A DNA stretch of 64,000 nucleotides, taken from Megalobrama amblycephala (taxonomy: Eukaryota; Chordata; Actinopteri; Cypriniformes; Xenocyprididae). Under the pieces are notes generated by a model. That model had not been told where the DNA came from, ran no database searches, and was given only the letters and a program-made list of their open reading frames with translations. Below, piece by piece: positions 34,613 to 46,659 of this stretch. Position 1 is the stretch's first letter, and each line of letters opens with the position of its first letter. The position numbers and the translations under genes were made by a program. The stretch is taken from assembly GCF_018812025.1 (NCBI RefSeq), contig NC_063045.1:60342339-60406338 (forward strand), in the 5' to 3' direction.

Positions 34613-37256
34613 GAGTTTAAAGGAACAGCTCATGCAAAAATGAGCGCTCTGTCATCATTTACTTGGCCTTCTGTGGAGCACAAAAGAGAGTTTGAAGAGG
34701 ATCCTGGCTGCTCTTTTCCAACTGTGAACAGGCACTTGGAAAATAAGTGATATTTATTTAATACAAGTTCCATTAGATTATGAGGAAAATATTTGGGTTT
34801 TTTAAAAAAATATATTTTAAATATGAGGGAAGAACAAAACACTAAACTTAAGGTATTTATCTGACAAAATTATTTGGCAAAAAGGCAAACTACAGCTACA
34901 TATGGAAGCTTGTTTGCGCCACTAAATAAAAAAATAAAGGTAATTGCGACTTTTTATCTCACAATTCAGACTTTTTTTCTCGCAATTGTGAGTTATAAAG
35001 TCAGATTTGCTTGTTATGAAGTCAGGATTGCGATTTAGTCGCAATTCTCTTTTTTTTCGCAATTGCAAATTTTTCACACTATTCAGACTTTATATCACAC
35101 AATTCTGACTTTACAACTCGCAATTCAGACTTTATAACTCGTAATTCTGATTTTATAACTCGCAATTCTGACTTTATAACTCGCAATTCTGACTTTATAT
35201 CTCACAATTCAGACTTTATATCTCACAATTCAGACTTTATAACTCGCAATTCTGACTTTATAACTCGCAATTCTGACTTTATATCTCACAATTCAGACTT
35301 TATATCTCGCAATTCTGACTTTATAACTCGCAATTCTGACTTTATAATTCGCAATTCAGACTTTATATCTCACAATTCAGACTTTATATCTCGCAATTCA
35401 GACTTTATAACTCACAATTCTGACTTTATAACTCGCAATTCAGACTTTATAACTCACAATTCTGACTTTATAACTCGCAATTCAGACTTTATAACTCGTA
35501 ATTTAGACTTTATATCTCGCAATTCTGACTTTATAACTCGCAATTCAGACTTTATAACTCGCAATTCAGACTTTATAACTCGCAATTCTGACTTTATATC
35601 TCGCAATTCTGACTTTATAACTCGCAATTCAGACTTTATAACTCGCAATTCTGACTTTATATCTCGCAATTCTGACTTTATAACTCGCAATTCAGACTAT
35701 ATCACACAATTCAGACTTTATATCTCGCAATTCAGACTTTATAACACGCAATTCAGACTTTATATCTCGCAATTCAGACTTTATAACACGCAATTCAGAC
35801 TTTATAACTCGCAATTCAGACTATATCTCGCAATTCTGACTTTATATCTCGCAATTCAGACTTTATAACTCACAATTCAGACTTTATATCACACAATTCA
35901 GACTTTATAACTCGCAATTCTGACTTTATAACTCACAATTCAGACTTTATAACTCGCAATTCTGACTTTGTAACTTGCAATTCAGACTTTATATCACACA
36001 ATTCAGACTTTATATCTCGCAATTCTGAGAAAAAAAGTCAGAATTGTGAGATAAAAAGTCGCAATTACTTTTTTTTTTTTTTTTTTATTTCATGGCGGAA
36101 ACAAGCTTCCATAGCTACAGCCTTTATTTAAAATGCAAAAAAAAAAAAAAAATGCACAGAAAAACAAAGAACTCATATTAGCCTAGTTTTCCATCCAATG
36201 TTGTGAATTTAACTCATGCGCATTATTGGAATATTGCATAAAACAATAAAGCAGCGTTTCCATCCAGCGAGCCGAAAAGAACAAAATCGTCACTTCCTGA
36301 TAAACTGGTGCTAAATATCACTAAGAAAAATGAAAGTTGCTGCAGTAGAGGAAGACAATTAATAGATAATAATTTCGTCTATAATAAATAACCCATGCCT
36401 CAGAGCGCACTGAAGAAACATCTGATTGGTCCACTTATGCCGTTCCATCGCAAAGTCACGTGACTTTTTTTGATTTGCTTCGAGGAATTCGCTAAATTTG
36501 TTTCCATCGTAGTTTATGCACATGTTTTCTTATCGGATGAAACGTTTATCCGACTCAATTGGACGCATGCATTTTTTTATGCAAATTGTTTTGAATTTAT
36601 TCAAATTTATTTGCCGTTTCCATCTGGCAGTTTTTGATGCGATATCACAAAATATGCATAAAAATAGGTGGATGGAAACATAGGTGTTGACTACAACGTC
36701 AGTTATTAATATTTTGCACATGTTCAAATTTCTATGTATGACAGCCTGGCCAAAAAATAATTTGTCATGTTTCATTGCATTATTATCACAAATAAAACAA
36801 TTGACTCCAAGAACAACTATGCAGTATGCTTACAAAATCTTTAATAATATTTGATTAAAGGGTAAAGATGGCAGTTTTCCTTGGCCGGACATCACTTTTA
36901 GCGTCTACTGAATACTGTGTTTTCCAGAAAATAAGTTGCCTTGTTGATGAATGAAAAATATATGTATATGAAACAAGCAAATTCATTCTGTAAATGCCAA
37001 GTCTAATTTATTGAAAGCGAAACTGAAACTACTAGCATGTGCTATTCAGATAAACTTGTGCTCATGTACGTCTCTCATTCGGCACAAATGTGCGCATTAA
37101 TTACATTAAGTCGCAGACTTATATGAAAATGACTTATATTCCAGAAGTGTAGTGTGTAAATAATTTTAGAGCTTTCATTATATGGAAAAGACTGGCCAGA
37201 ATATGAGGGTCAGTAAATGATGACAGAATTTGTATTAATCCTAAACCACTCCTTTA
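34613..37256. mobile_element. Possible split short element around two insertions
   Basis: Left piece tttaaaggaacagctcatgc (34616) and right piece ctaaaccactcctttaa (to 37256) resemble the two ends of the common cyprinid 'tcatcatttac' element. The minisatellite-bearing element and other sequence lie between. Tentative. Confidence 0.3.
34901..36113. mobile_element. Minisatellite-bearing foldback element, copy 3
   Basis: Ends tatggaagcttgtttgcgcc and ggcggaaacaagcttccata. Perfect 6-bp flanking repeat gctaca (34895-34900, 36114-36119). The interior is an approximately 45-unit array of a 21-bp monomer (aattctgactttataactcgc, with aattcagac variants) from about 35080 to 36030. Because 21 is a multiple of 3, the array yields a repetitive reverse-strand open frame. 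Confidence 0.85.
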
Positions 37257-37346
37257 AGTCACTGAAATGTTTCAACCTTACGTATGTTTAATTCCAAACA
37301 TCAGTGATGTGATTTTAACGAGTTTTTCCCTCGTGTCTCCTCACAG

Positions 37347-37402
37347 GACATGGGTAGGAGCGCTCTTCTGATGGCTCTCCATAGCGTATTACTGAAAAAA
37401 AG
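37347..37402 (+). other. mn1: Candidate 56-nt mn1 exon
   Basis: Strong acceptor (cgtgtctcctcacag) and strong donor (AAAAG|gtaagg) bracket 56 nt. Entered from the big exon (phase 1), it reads Gly-His-Gly and then TAG at 37355-37357, giving an Mn1 ending in NKEGHG. The stop lies only 45 nt before the donor, so such an mRNA might escape nonsense-mediated decay. It may be an alternative exon or a decoy. Confidence 0.45.
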
Positions 37403-39029
37403 GTAAGGCAATAAAATCTATCAGATTTATCAATCAGTAAAAATTTTTTTAGAACAAGAACTTATTTTCCAGACAGACCTACCATGAGCTCTGAGGTTAA
37501 GTGATTTTTGCTTGTCTGATTTCAAATTCATGTTTACTAGCCAAATTCTCTGTGAAGAACTAAGAGAATGATCCACCAATCAGAGAACACACTGTTACCA
37601 TGGAAACAGAATTTGCTCCAAAAAAGCTCATCAGTCACCGCCCACTCCCATGAAGCATTGCGAATGATGTAATCGGGTCCGCCTAATTACACTCTTAATC
37701 TACTTGGAATATTTTGCAATAAACAAAATATACTGATTGAAATATATTTACAATCATATATGTTGTGCATAATATGTGATTCAGTGTTACTTAACAGATA
37801 CTATTATATATATATATTTGTCAGTTTTCGTGATTTTTAGTAAATATATTTATTTTTTATTTTAGTACATCAAGTTAAACTAAATGATTATGAGAAATGT
37901 TTTCTTACCAACTTTATATTTTATTTTAGGTAAACAATTTTTCATATATAGTTTTAGTTTTACGTAACTAATAACCCTGATATGATTATAAAATATTTTG
38001 ATTTTATACTGATTAATAAGTTATTTTAAGTCAATAGTTTGATATTGTACAAACTACTGTTGAAATATTTTGCAATAAACATAAAATATATTGATTATAA
38101 TAAATTTACAATCATATGTTGTGCAGAATATATTTTATAATATTACTTAAGAGATACTATTATAGTTTTTATTAATATTTTGAATTATCAAAAGGTAAAT
38201 AATAACCCTGATATGATTATAATGATTATAAAATATTTAGATTTTATACTAATAATTTATTTTAAGTCAATAGTTTTATATTGTACGAACTACTGTTGAA
38301 ATATTTTGCAATAAACATAAAATATATTTATTATAATATATTTACAATCATATATGTTGTAATAAAGTTACTTAAGATATACTATTATAGTTTTTATTAA
38401 TATTTTGAATTAGTTTTTATTTGTATATTTTTTTAATTCATTTTAATTTTAGTTTTATGTGTTAATGTTTTTTTTTTTTTTAGTTTTGTGTGTGTTTTAA
38501 ATATATATGTCTATTTATTTTTTATTTCAGTTTTAGGTTTATTTTAGTACATCAAGTTAAACTAAATGATAAAGAAATGTTTCCTTACCAACTTTAAGTA
38601 AACAGTTTATATATATATAGTTTTAGGCAACTATCAACCTTAATATGATTATAATGGTTCTAAAATATTTAGATTTTATACTAATAATAAATGATTTGAA
38701 ATCAATGAATGTTTTCATCATTTGCAATGCATTCTGGGATATTTTATTGCGTTCAATCAGAGTTTGTAATGTTGTGGCTCATCTCAGATCTTGTTGTTTT
38801 GGTTCAAGGCTTAAACTCTTTTTTTTTTTTTAACGCGAAAAATACTTCGGGAACGAAGGCCGCTCCATGATCTGTTCCGACTTGCTTAATTTCCATGGAA
38901 CGAGCCGCAGACGTCGTGCCATCTGTCTCCCGCCGTTTGAGCGCGACGGCTCCCGTTGCTTTTCCCGCGAGCCGTCCGTAGCGATTCCATGGCGACGGGA
39001 TGACTGACATGTGTCGCATCTCTCCACAG
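37403..39029 (+). other. mn1: mn1 last intron, with AT-rich local repeats
   Basis: Very AT-rich. A segment containing 'gttgaaatattttgcaata' occurs near 38058 and again 236 bp later, with a diverged copy near 37704. The repeats look like a local multiplication rather than a dispersed element. 38830-39029 is GC-rich and unique. Confidence 0.5.
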
Positions 39030-40262
39030 GTGCTGCACGATCTCGCGGTGAGGGTGGGGGTGGGACCTGGAGGAAGCCACCCGCGGTGTCCGGAAACCTC
39101 GGGACGCGGGGATGGGGGTGGGATGGAGGGGCCCCTGCTGTTCCTCTCACTTCCAGATGCGACTTAAACTCATCCAGAACAACTCGAACCACTTTGGGAC
39201 CTCGCTGGCTGCTTTCCGTAACTGTAAGGATGATGGCTGGCTTGGTGTTTTCCAGCAGTAATTGGATACTTTTTTTTTACTAGCCCCAGAGAAGCCGCAA
39301 AGCTCTCCGGGTGTCCGTAGAGCAAGTCTTCTGGCCAACAAAATCTCTTTAGATTGACTGGAGAGAGGAGAGACAATGGGATACAGGAAATACACAAGCA
39401 CACCAGACTGGAATCTTGGGACAGCGAGGCTCAATTGCTTTTAGTGTATTTTTATCTTCTAAAGCCGTTTTTGCTGGGATTACCTCAATTTTTTTTTTTT
39501 TTTTTAAAGACTTGCAAGTGAGGGTTTAACTAGTTAGTACAAGAGCGTGCCGCTCTCTATAAATATTTATTATCCCTGTTTGTTCAACAAAGCTCCTTTA
39601 TCGGTGAACTTTAATCCATCTTTTTCGGTTATGTTATCTTGTTTTTTTCCCGCCTGTTTAGAACTCTGTTCCAGAATTCCTTCACACGAGTTCTAAAGCT
39701 TCCCATTCTCCTAGGTCTTCAGCACCAGGCTCCGTGTCTGTGGTGGGTCAACCTTTTGACTTTGAAAGGCCAGTGGGGGTTCTGTCCTCTCCCTACTGTT
39801 TTTGGAAATTTGATATTCACCCTGAGAACATCCCTTTGTGACCTGCCTGGCCGGCATCGGAATGCCATTGTTTCAAGTCGAAACTCTCCTTTGCTTGGGT
39901 TTTCCCTCTTTACCAAGCCTCCATTGAGAGCCTGAGCTTCCCTCTGCCTTTAAACCAACTGATGGTGAATATGTTTAGTCGGAATTGGCAGGCTATTCAA
40001 GCGAGGACAATGGTTGGAGACAAAAGACTTTCCTTTTAAGAAAATAGGTTTTCTTCTGGAGAGAAAAAGGTCTTTAACCAATTTTTTGGGTCTTCGACAC
40101 CTCTCTGTTTCCTTGTTCTACCTCCTTTCTCCGTTTTTCTTTCATTATTGTGATATACACGAAGCTTAAAGTGAAGTTATTTGTGCCCGCAGAGTTTTTT
40201 GTAAATAACCTGTATATTATGAATCACTTATTAACAATAAATATGTTGTAAATTATGTCTTT
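39030..40262 (+). other. mn1: mn1 terminal exon and 3' UTR (reading frame unresolved)
   Basis: Acceptor cgcatctctccacag ends at 39029. Direct splicing from the big exon reads GAARSRGEGGGG... to TAG at 39281-39283, about 84 residues without MN1 resemblance. Two other frames do resemble the mammalian MN1 tail: CAC GAT CTC at 39036-39044 (HDL, as in human exon 2), and 39184-39213 encoding SNHFGTSLAA (human SNRFGTFVAA). This supports exon homology but not one continuous frame. An internal acceptor-like tract (ctgttcctctcacttccag) ends at 39156. The 3' UTR ends with TGTAAATA (40200-40207) and AATAAA (40236-40241). Confidence 0.6.
40236..40241 (+). terminator. mn1: mn1 poly(A) signal
   Basis: AATAAA followed by a T-rich downstream stretch (ttatgtctttttc). 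A Pumilio-type TGTAAATA lies 36 bp upstream, typical of a vertebrate 3' UTR end. Confidence 0.55.
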
Positions 40263-41040
40263 TTCAGAATATTCTGTCCTGAAACCTCAGCTGTCATCTC
40301 ATTAAATATTTTGCTATGAATTGTGGCCTTCTTCCCATGAGAGAAGCTAAATTAGCACGCTCTCCGTAGCGCTTGAAGTTCCTAAATGGCGACGAGGGTT
40401 GTTTTAAAAGCGGTTTCTGTATGATTAGATCCATTTTTGTTTGATTAGGGGGCACCGAGTTTGAGATATGCCTGAGAAATGCCGTCTTTATGTTTACCCT
40501 GAACTAATCTTAAACAGTGGGAAAATAGTTTCAACCGAGAGAGAGAGAGAGAGGGAGAAGTCAAACGAGGAGACTGTTTGTGAAATGCTCGGCTACAAAT
40601 CTCCAGTGGTTTGGACTGGCTTCGAGACTGCTGCGTTTGGGTGGTGAAGTCTCCAGAGTATCGATCGTGATTACTCCGGTATTCTTTACGTAAATCATTG
40701 CTTATTGATAGTGGAACTCGTTCAAGGACGTGAAGTGAAATTTTCAGCATACAGTGCAATAGTTCTTGTGTTTGCAAATCAACCGAGGGCCATTTCCAAA
40801 CCTCGCATTTCCTAGAAGAATGTATAATGTGCATGTGTACGCACTCGACATGTGATGATTACACTTAAACAGATGTTATGGTTCAGTGCTTCTCAACTGG
40901 AGATATTTGCAGAATATGCAAAAGGATTAAAATGACGTGGAATAAACAACTTTGTAAATGCATAAACATCAGCTGTAATGTGAGCTACAAGCCAAATATT
41001 TTTTGTATAATATAGAATATATAATAAAATTTACAATATA
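40263..41040. other. Downstream of mn1, unique
   Basis: No gene seen. The reverse frame at 40445-40834 shows no domain. Confidence 0.45.
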
Positions 41041-41306
41041 GATTTGACAGCACACATATATATACGATTTTATATATATATATATGCTGTCAAATTGATT
41101 AATCGCGATTAATCGCATCTAACAAAAGTTTGTGTGTATGTATAATTGTGTGTGTGTGTGTATATATATGTGCAGTCAAATCGATTAATCGCATCTAACA
41201 TAAAAGTTTGTTTATATAATGTGTTTGTGTATATATTCATATATATGTACATATTATATAAACACTTTTATGTTAAGTGCGATTAATTGATTTGACAGCA
41301 CTAATT

Positions 41307-41342
<36 letters not shown>

Positions 41343-41590
41343 CTGCCAGTATATACATACATACACATATATATACACACACAATCATATATATAAGTGC
41401 TGTCAAATTGATTAATTGGGATTAATCGCATCTAATATAAGTTTGTTTATATATGTGTATATATATATTATATTTATATATGTTTGTGTGTATGTGTATA
41501 TACATATACACATATATAAACACTTTTATGTTACATTAGATGCGATTTAATCGATTTGACAGCACTAATTTATATATATATATATGTTGG
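41041..41590. repeat. Cluster of GATTAATCG inverted-repeat elements with dinucleotide runs
   Basis: gctgtcaaattgattaatcg and its complement cgatttgacagcac occur several times, separated by (TA)n and (TG)n tracts. It looks like two or more copies nested or duplicated in tandem. Confidence 0.7.
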
Positions 41591-44208
41591 TTGCATGCAT
41601 GAATTAAAATGATAAAAAATAAGATGTTTTTCCTCTCTTTTACAAGTCAATAATCTTTATTATCCTAACTATGCATCACATTATATAATTAGTTGCATTT
41701 TATTATCAGCATTTACGACTGCTGTTAATGATCAGACCTGCAACAGATTGTTTTTTTGGGGGGGTTGTAACCCACCAGTTGTAAGTTAGTGACTTGTTTT
41801 TTAAACTAGAAATGTGGGAAGTAGCACAACAAAAATGCAACAAATACTCGTGCATTAAACCAGATAAATGCAAGCTAAGTTTCAGTTGCAATGTCACAGC
41901 GTTGCATCATCAGTCGTGTGTTTTGTGCCCTTTACACGTCTTTGATATTTGCGTCTCTGTTCCAGCGCATCGGAGAAGGAGTCAATACCACGGCAATTCT
42001 GATTCCCAGGAGTGACGCACCGTCTCAGAGACGGAATCTCTAACAGGAAACGCAGTCTGAAAAATGTCCTAGTGCAGTTAGGCCGAAGGTGCATTTTCTT
42101 TGGCTGGCGCCAGACATTCTTGCTCTTGTTTTTCCAATTTACTGGAGCTACAGTGAGACAGTTTTCCCATTTGGAGATGTCTGCAAACCTCTGCTTTTAC
42201 TATTGTTGATTATCATTATGAGAGCTGCTTTTAGTAGAAACTCATTTGGATTTGGTGTTACATGAAAAAACGTTTGTCGATTTTAAAGCACAGACGAGAC
42301 AAGTTTATAAATGCTTAAATTAGATCTGCACATTTTTAGAGTTGGGTTTAATCGATCACGTTTTAATTAATCCGCCCTCCTGATGTCATTACGTCTCACT
42401 TAAGCTTATTAAAAACTGATTTGATTTGTTCTGCATCCAACATTAAGCCTTTTCGCCCTTCCGGGCAAGATCGCGCTCGAGCTCCTCAAACCCGCGACGC
42501 ATGTTTGTTTAAGACGCCAATCGCTTTGCCGTTCCCCAGCGCGTGCGTTGGCCGGAGCGCGACCACATGGTTTAGTCCTCACATACATGTTAATATGCAA
42601 CACAAGTGGCTCTAAAATTGCAGGCCTTTGAGAGCTTTGACAGTCTGTGCATTCATTCAGTCCCAAAGCAGGTTTTCCTATTCATCTCCCCTCACAGAGG
42701 AACACCATGGTGGGACTGCTGGAGAACGGGAGAGAAAGTGGAGGAGAAGGAGGGGTATCTAAGCCCAGCTTGGCTTCAAGAATGGGATTCAGCAATTGGT
42801 GTGCAAATGGCAGTGTCTCCCACAGTCCAGCGATCCCCAAGGAGCCCAACAGTGGAGGGCCACTGGCTTGGGTCTCTTGTCTGTCCTCTGAATTTTTCAT
42901 AGGTCAGCCTTCACAATGCACACTTAAATAGCTGGGCAGAGCCGATGGAAATCAGCATAGAGAGAGAAAGAGGGGGAAAATCCACCCCCCACCCCTTGAA
43001 CAATGGGAATAAACAAAGATTTTGCTATCTTTTTAAGGAGAGCTCATCCAAAAGCAAGCTGCTTGAAAAGAGAGAGACGTTTCTCTGTTTCTTTTTTTCT
43101 TCTTCTTCTTCAGGAGAGCATGAGGAAAGGGGGATGGAGAGGATCTCTTGTGCTTGGGAATGCTTCGCAATCCTTATATTTTTCTTTCGGTCCCCATTAG
43201 GGTGGACGCGTATACCCGGGTCGCCTGAAACTTCCTTTTGTTTGCGCTCTATGGGCCGAGGAACCCGGTGGCATTGGCTGCTTGGATTCACTTAACGCTT
43301 CTATTATCTCTAATGGTTTTGGATGGGTTGTAAAGACTTCCATGTGCCTTATCTGGTTGGGCGGTGGGGGACGCAATTGACTGATTGTTATATGGAGCCT
43401 TCATTGAGAAAGTAAAAGCGCTAAATGTCACTGAAGACATTTACTAACATTTGCATTTGCATTAAATATGTGCATGTGAAGTGTGCCACTGATTTATTTG
43501 GCAGGTCGTAGATCATTCTGACCAGCGGCCCTCCACTGGTTTTGCTTCAGGATCCTGGTTTGTGACTCAATACGGGAACCGAGTTATTTATTGTGAAATG
43601 TTTTCTTTGAAAAAAAAAATGCAAGCAAGTCAATACCCGGAGTTCCCTATCCGTTAGCATTCCCATTCATCAGCTCGGCTGGAAGCACACTGCATGCATC
43701 TTTTGCACTTTGTTTTAGTCAATCACCTAAGCCGTACGTGTCATGTGACTAATTACCTTGCATTTATTACGTCCTGACAGTGCTGATTGACTGATGGCAC
43801 CACGAGACCTTCATTAGCGACTATTGAGCTGTGACGTCAATTTCACACTTTTAACAGGAACTGGTAAAACATCTGCTATGATGAAATGCTTACATTCACA
43901 TTTATGGCATATACTTTTATCCAGAGTGCATTTTATCAGTTGCACGTTCATTTTGCAGATGTTTTGCATTATATTGCATTCAAAGTATACATTTGATAAG
44001 TTGATGCACTGCAGTCCCTAAAAGACTGAATCTATTGTTTGAACAACAAGAACTACATTTACATATATTTGCAATTTTATTATTTTACTATTTATATTTT
44101 ATGTTGCTTGCAAAACAAATAGAATGCACTTGCACAAATATGTAATATAATGAAGTCAGCAGCCATTAAAAATTACACTACATTACATTACATTGAAAAT
44201 GTAGCCAT
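41591..44208. other. Gene desert, unique with possible conserved elements
   Basis: No supported gene. 42380-42430 and 43640-43850 have non-repetitive, homeodomain-site-rich sequence (taattaatcc, gactaattacc). Confidence 0.4.
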
Positions 44209-44604
44209 TGGGTTAAATGTTTGCCCAACCTGCTGGGTAGTTTTATTTAACTCAACTATTGTTTAAAAATTAATGTATTGCTTGCTTAAAATAAACCCAA
44301 AGTATGTTGAAAATTAACATTTATTAATAAGTTTAATGAATAATAATTAAACAATAAACATTTATTAAATTGCTTATTAATAAATGTTCACCTTTTGATT
44401 ATTATTGTTGCCTCTAGTAATTATGTGTCTGATTTTTAATTTCCAACCTATTTTGGGTTCATTTTAAGCCAGACAAACAGTCGTTTTTAAATAATAGTTG
44501 GGTTAAATAAAACTACCCAGCAGGTTGGGCAAACATTTAACCCAACGGCTGGGTTTGTCTATTTTCACCCCAGCTAGGGTTGTTTTTAACCCAGCATTTT
44601 TAGA
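44209..44604. mobile_element. GGGTT/AACCC inverted-repeat element, copy 2 (left end truncated)
   Basis: Retains the ttgggttaaatgtttgccca unit, the cctctagtaattatgtgtct core and the right end gtttttaacccagcattttt. The left terminal unit is missing. Confidence 0.75.
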
Positions 44605-45925
44605 GTGTATGTTTACTGCGTATTTTTGTTATGCAGCCTGTTCATGTTGGCATTCATCTAATTTGACTTGCTTCTACCAAGTTACAGATGATTTCAATCT
44701 TTGATGTCAACAACAATAGATACAGAAATCATTTTCTTTTAGTTGAAAAGCCTAATTTTTATGCATTTGCATTTGGCAGATGCTTGTATCAAAAGCGACT
44801 CACACTGAAGGTGTATTTCTATGTTTTTTGCATTATTTGCATTGAACACCGTTTCACTTTTTGTGACCCTTTCCAAACAGACCTGCGAGGCATTTTTGGG
44901 TCGTGACCCACCAGTTGAGGACCGCTCATGATCCAGACCATATGGATATGGATTTGGTGGACCCCCATCCCCCCACAAGCTTGACTTGTGGCTCTTGGTC
45001 GGTTGCCGTACGTATGACTCAACATGGCTTGGGATTCAGGGGTGGAAACATCAATACAGCTTTTTCTTTTCGCCTCTTTTCTCTCTTTTTCACTCCCTTT
45101 CCCTCCAATTCCTCAAAGCCCCCCACCTTTAGCTGCTGGCTGACCTCTCCTTGTCTTAGAGAGAAGGCCTCAGCGTGTCAGGAGCTGGGGGGAGATGGGG
45201 GTCTGTGATGGACTGAAAAAAGCAGCTGTGCTGCTGTGCTGACGGCCCACTGAGCGTCTCTCCCCCCGTCACACCGAGCGAAGGCCTCCTGCCGTTTTCC
45301 TCTGCCAGGCAGCTGCAAACTCCTCCAGCAGCCCCTTCGCTGTAACCTGAGCCGCACTTCAGCTCCCTGAGCTTTGATTAGTGCAGGAAAATTTCAGCTC
45401 CTTTTGGAGGAAATCTGCACTATCAATGCCTCAACACCTCCGACTTGTAGTTGATACCTTTAGTAAGGGGTGAAACATAGCATAAAATGGGTTATTTCAG
45501 CTCAAAAATCATTGCAGTATACCTGTGATTGTGTATCAGTTGTTTTTAGTGCATTGCTATGCAGTTGCTTACTGATACTGAAGAGCCCATCCTCACGACT
45601 ATATGATATTTTGGCTTTTTTATTGTCTGACAGGTGAAAGCCTGGTCACTTTAATCACTAACAATAACCAAGAGTTGTTGTAGTAGAGTGTTGTTGTCAT
45701 GCCGTCATTTTACGCCGGACTGCTTCACAAACGAGGGACAATTCAACGCTGGATTTGCACAAAAGATTAACATGACGGCACATGCTAGTGGATGAGTTGA
45801 ATCAACTCTAAAGCAACTATGTAAATTTACTTGGATAACATCCAGTTTCATTCTAAAAGTTGTAACTTCTTCCTGAGTCTCTCCATCAGTGTCTACTCCA
45901 GTTTGAACAATGTAAGGCTGAACAC
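44605..45925. other. Gene desert, unique
   Basis: No supported gene. 45190-45420 is GC-richer and non-repetitive. Confidence 0.4.
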
Positions 45926-45929
45926 CGTT

Positions 45930-46218
45930 ACTGACAATCCTCATTTTGGCTGCGTGAGATTCTCCAGCTTTGTTGTTGTTGAGCTGTTAAAGCTCCGCCC
46001 TCTTCTGGAAAGGGGGCGGGGAGCAGCAGCTCATTTGCATTTAAAGGGACACACACAAAAACGGTGTGTTTTTGCTCACTCCCAAATAGGGTCAAATTTG
46101 ACAAGCTATAATAAATGATCTGTGGGGGATTTTGAGCTGAAACTTCACAGACACATTCTGGGGACACCAGAGACTTATATTACATCTTGTAAAAGGAGCA
46201 TTATAGGTGCCCTTTAAA
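45930..46218. repeat. Cyprinid short DNA element, right half
   Basis: Contains gcatttaaagggacacacac and ends gcattataggtgcccttta. A 39-bp piece (cattttggctgcgtgagatt...) is repeated at 46296. Confidence 0.6.
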
Positions 46219-46659
46219 CATTTTAGGCTTTACTATGCTACATTTTCTCATGACTTCAATATGTTGCATTTTTAATTTAACAAGTAGCATCTAGTCATTT
46301 TGGCTGCGTGAGATTCTCCAGCTTTGTTGTTGTTTCCCCCCATTCAAATAGATAGGACTTGGTCTTGGATGCCTGAAATAGCTGCCCGGAGGCGTTGCAA
46401 ATATGGCTGCCGAGTGAACAATCTTTCCTTGAAAGGGACTTTGATATGATTTTTACCACAGTTAAAAGGCAGGATTTTGTTGTTTTAGTGTTTATTGCTT
46501 TGGTAAGGATTAAATGCACAATAACTGTAAAATCAACTAATGAAACTGGCTTGTTTCTACAGGTGTGTGCTGGATTCTATAACTTGCAGTGCTATAACTG
46601 AGCAACATCCCTTTGCTTTAAACTCCGTTTTAAGGATAAATGCAAAATTCAAGTCGACA

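Noticed and set aside
35454..35690. 78-aa reverse open frame of a repeated 7-residue unit
   Set aside because: It is the 21-bp minisatellite read in frame (21 = 3 x 7). No start context, and the array varies between copies.
39157..39261. Separate short gene starting at ATG 39157 and ending at TAA 39259
   Set aside because: It contains the MN1-tail-like SNHFGTSLAA and sits inside the mn1 terminal exon, so it is better treated as part of the mn1 frame puzzle.
38830..39434. Overlapping frames of 65-120 aa on the reverse strand around the mn1 terminal exon
   Set aside because: GC-rich DNA yields long frames by chance. No homology recognised.
40445..40834. 129-aa reverse open frame downstream of mn1
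   Set aside because: No recognisable protein family, and it lies just past the mn1 poly(A) signal without gene context.
42409..43295. Cluster of open frames of 64-116 aa on both strands
   Set aside because: Mutually overlapping, without domains or coherent splice structure.
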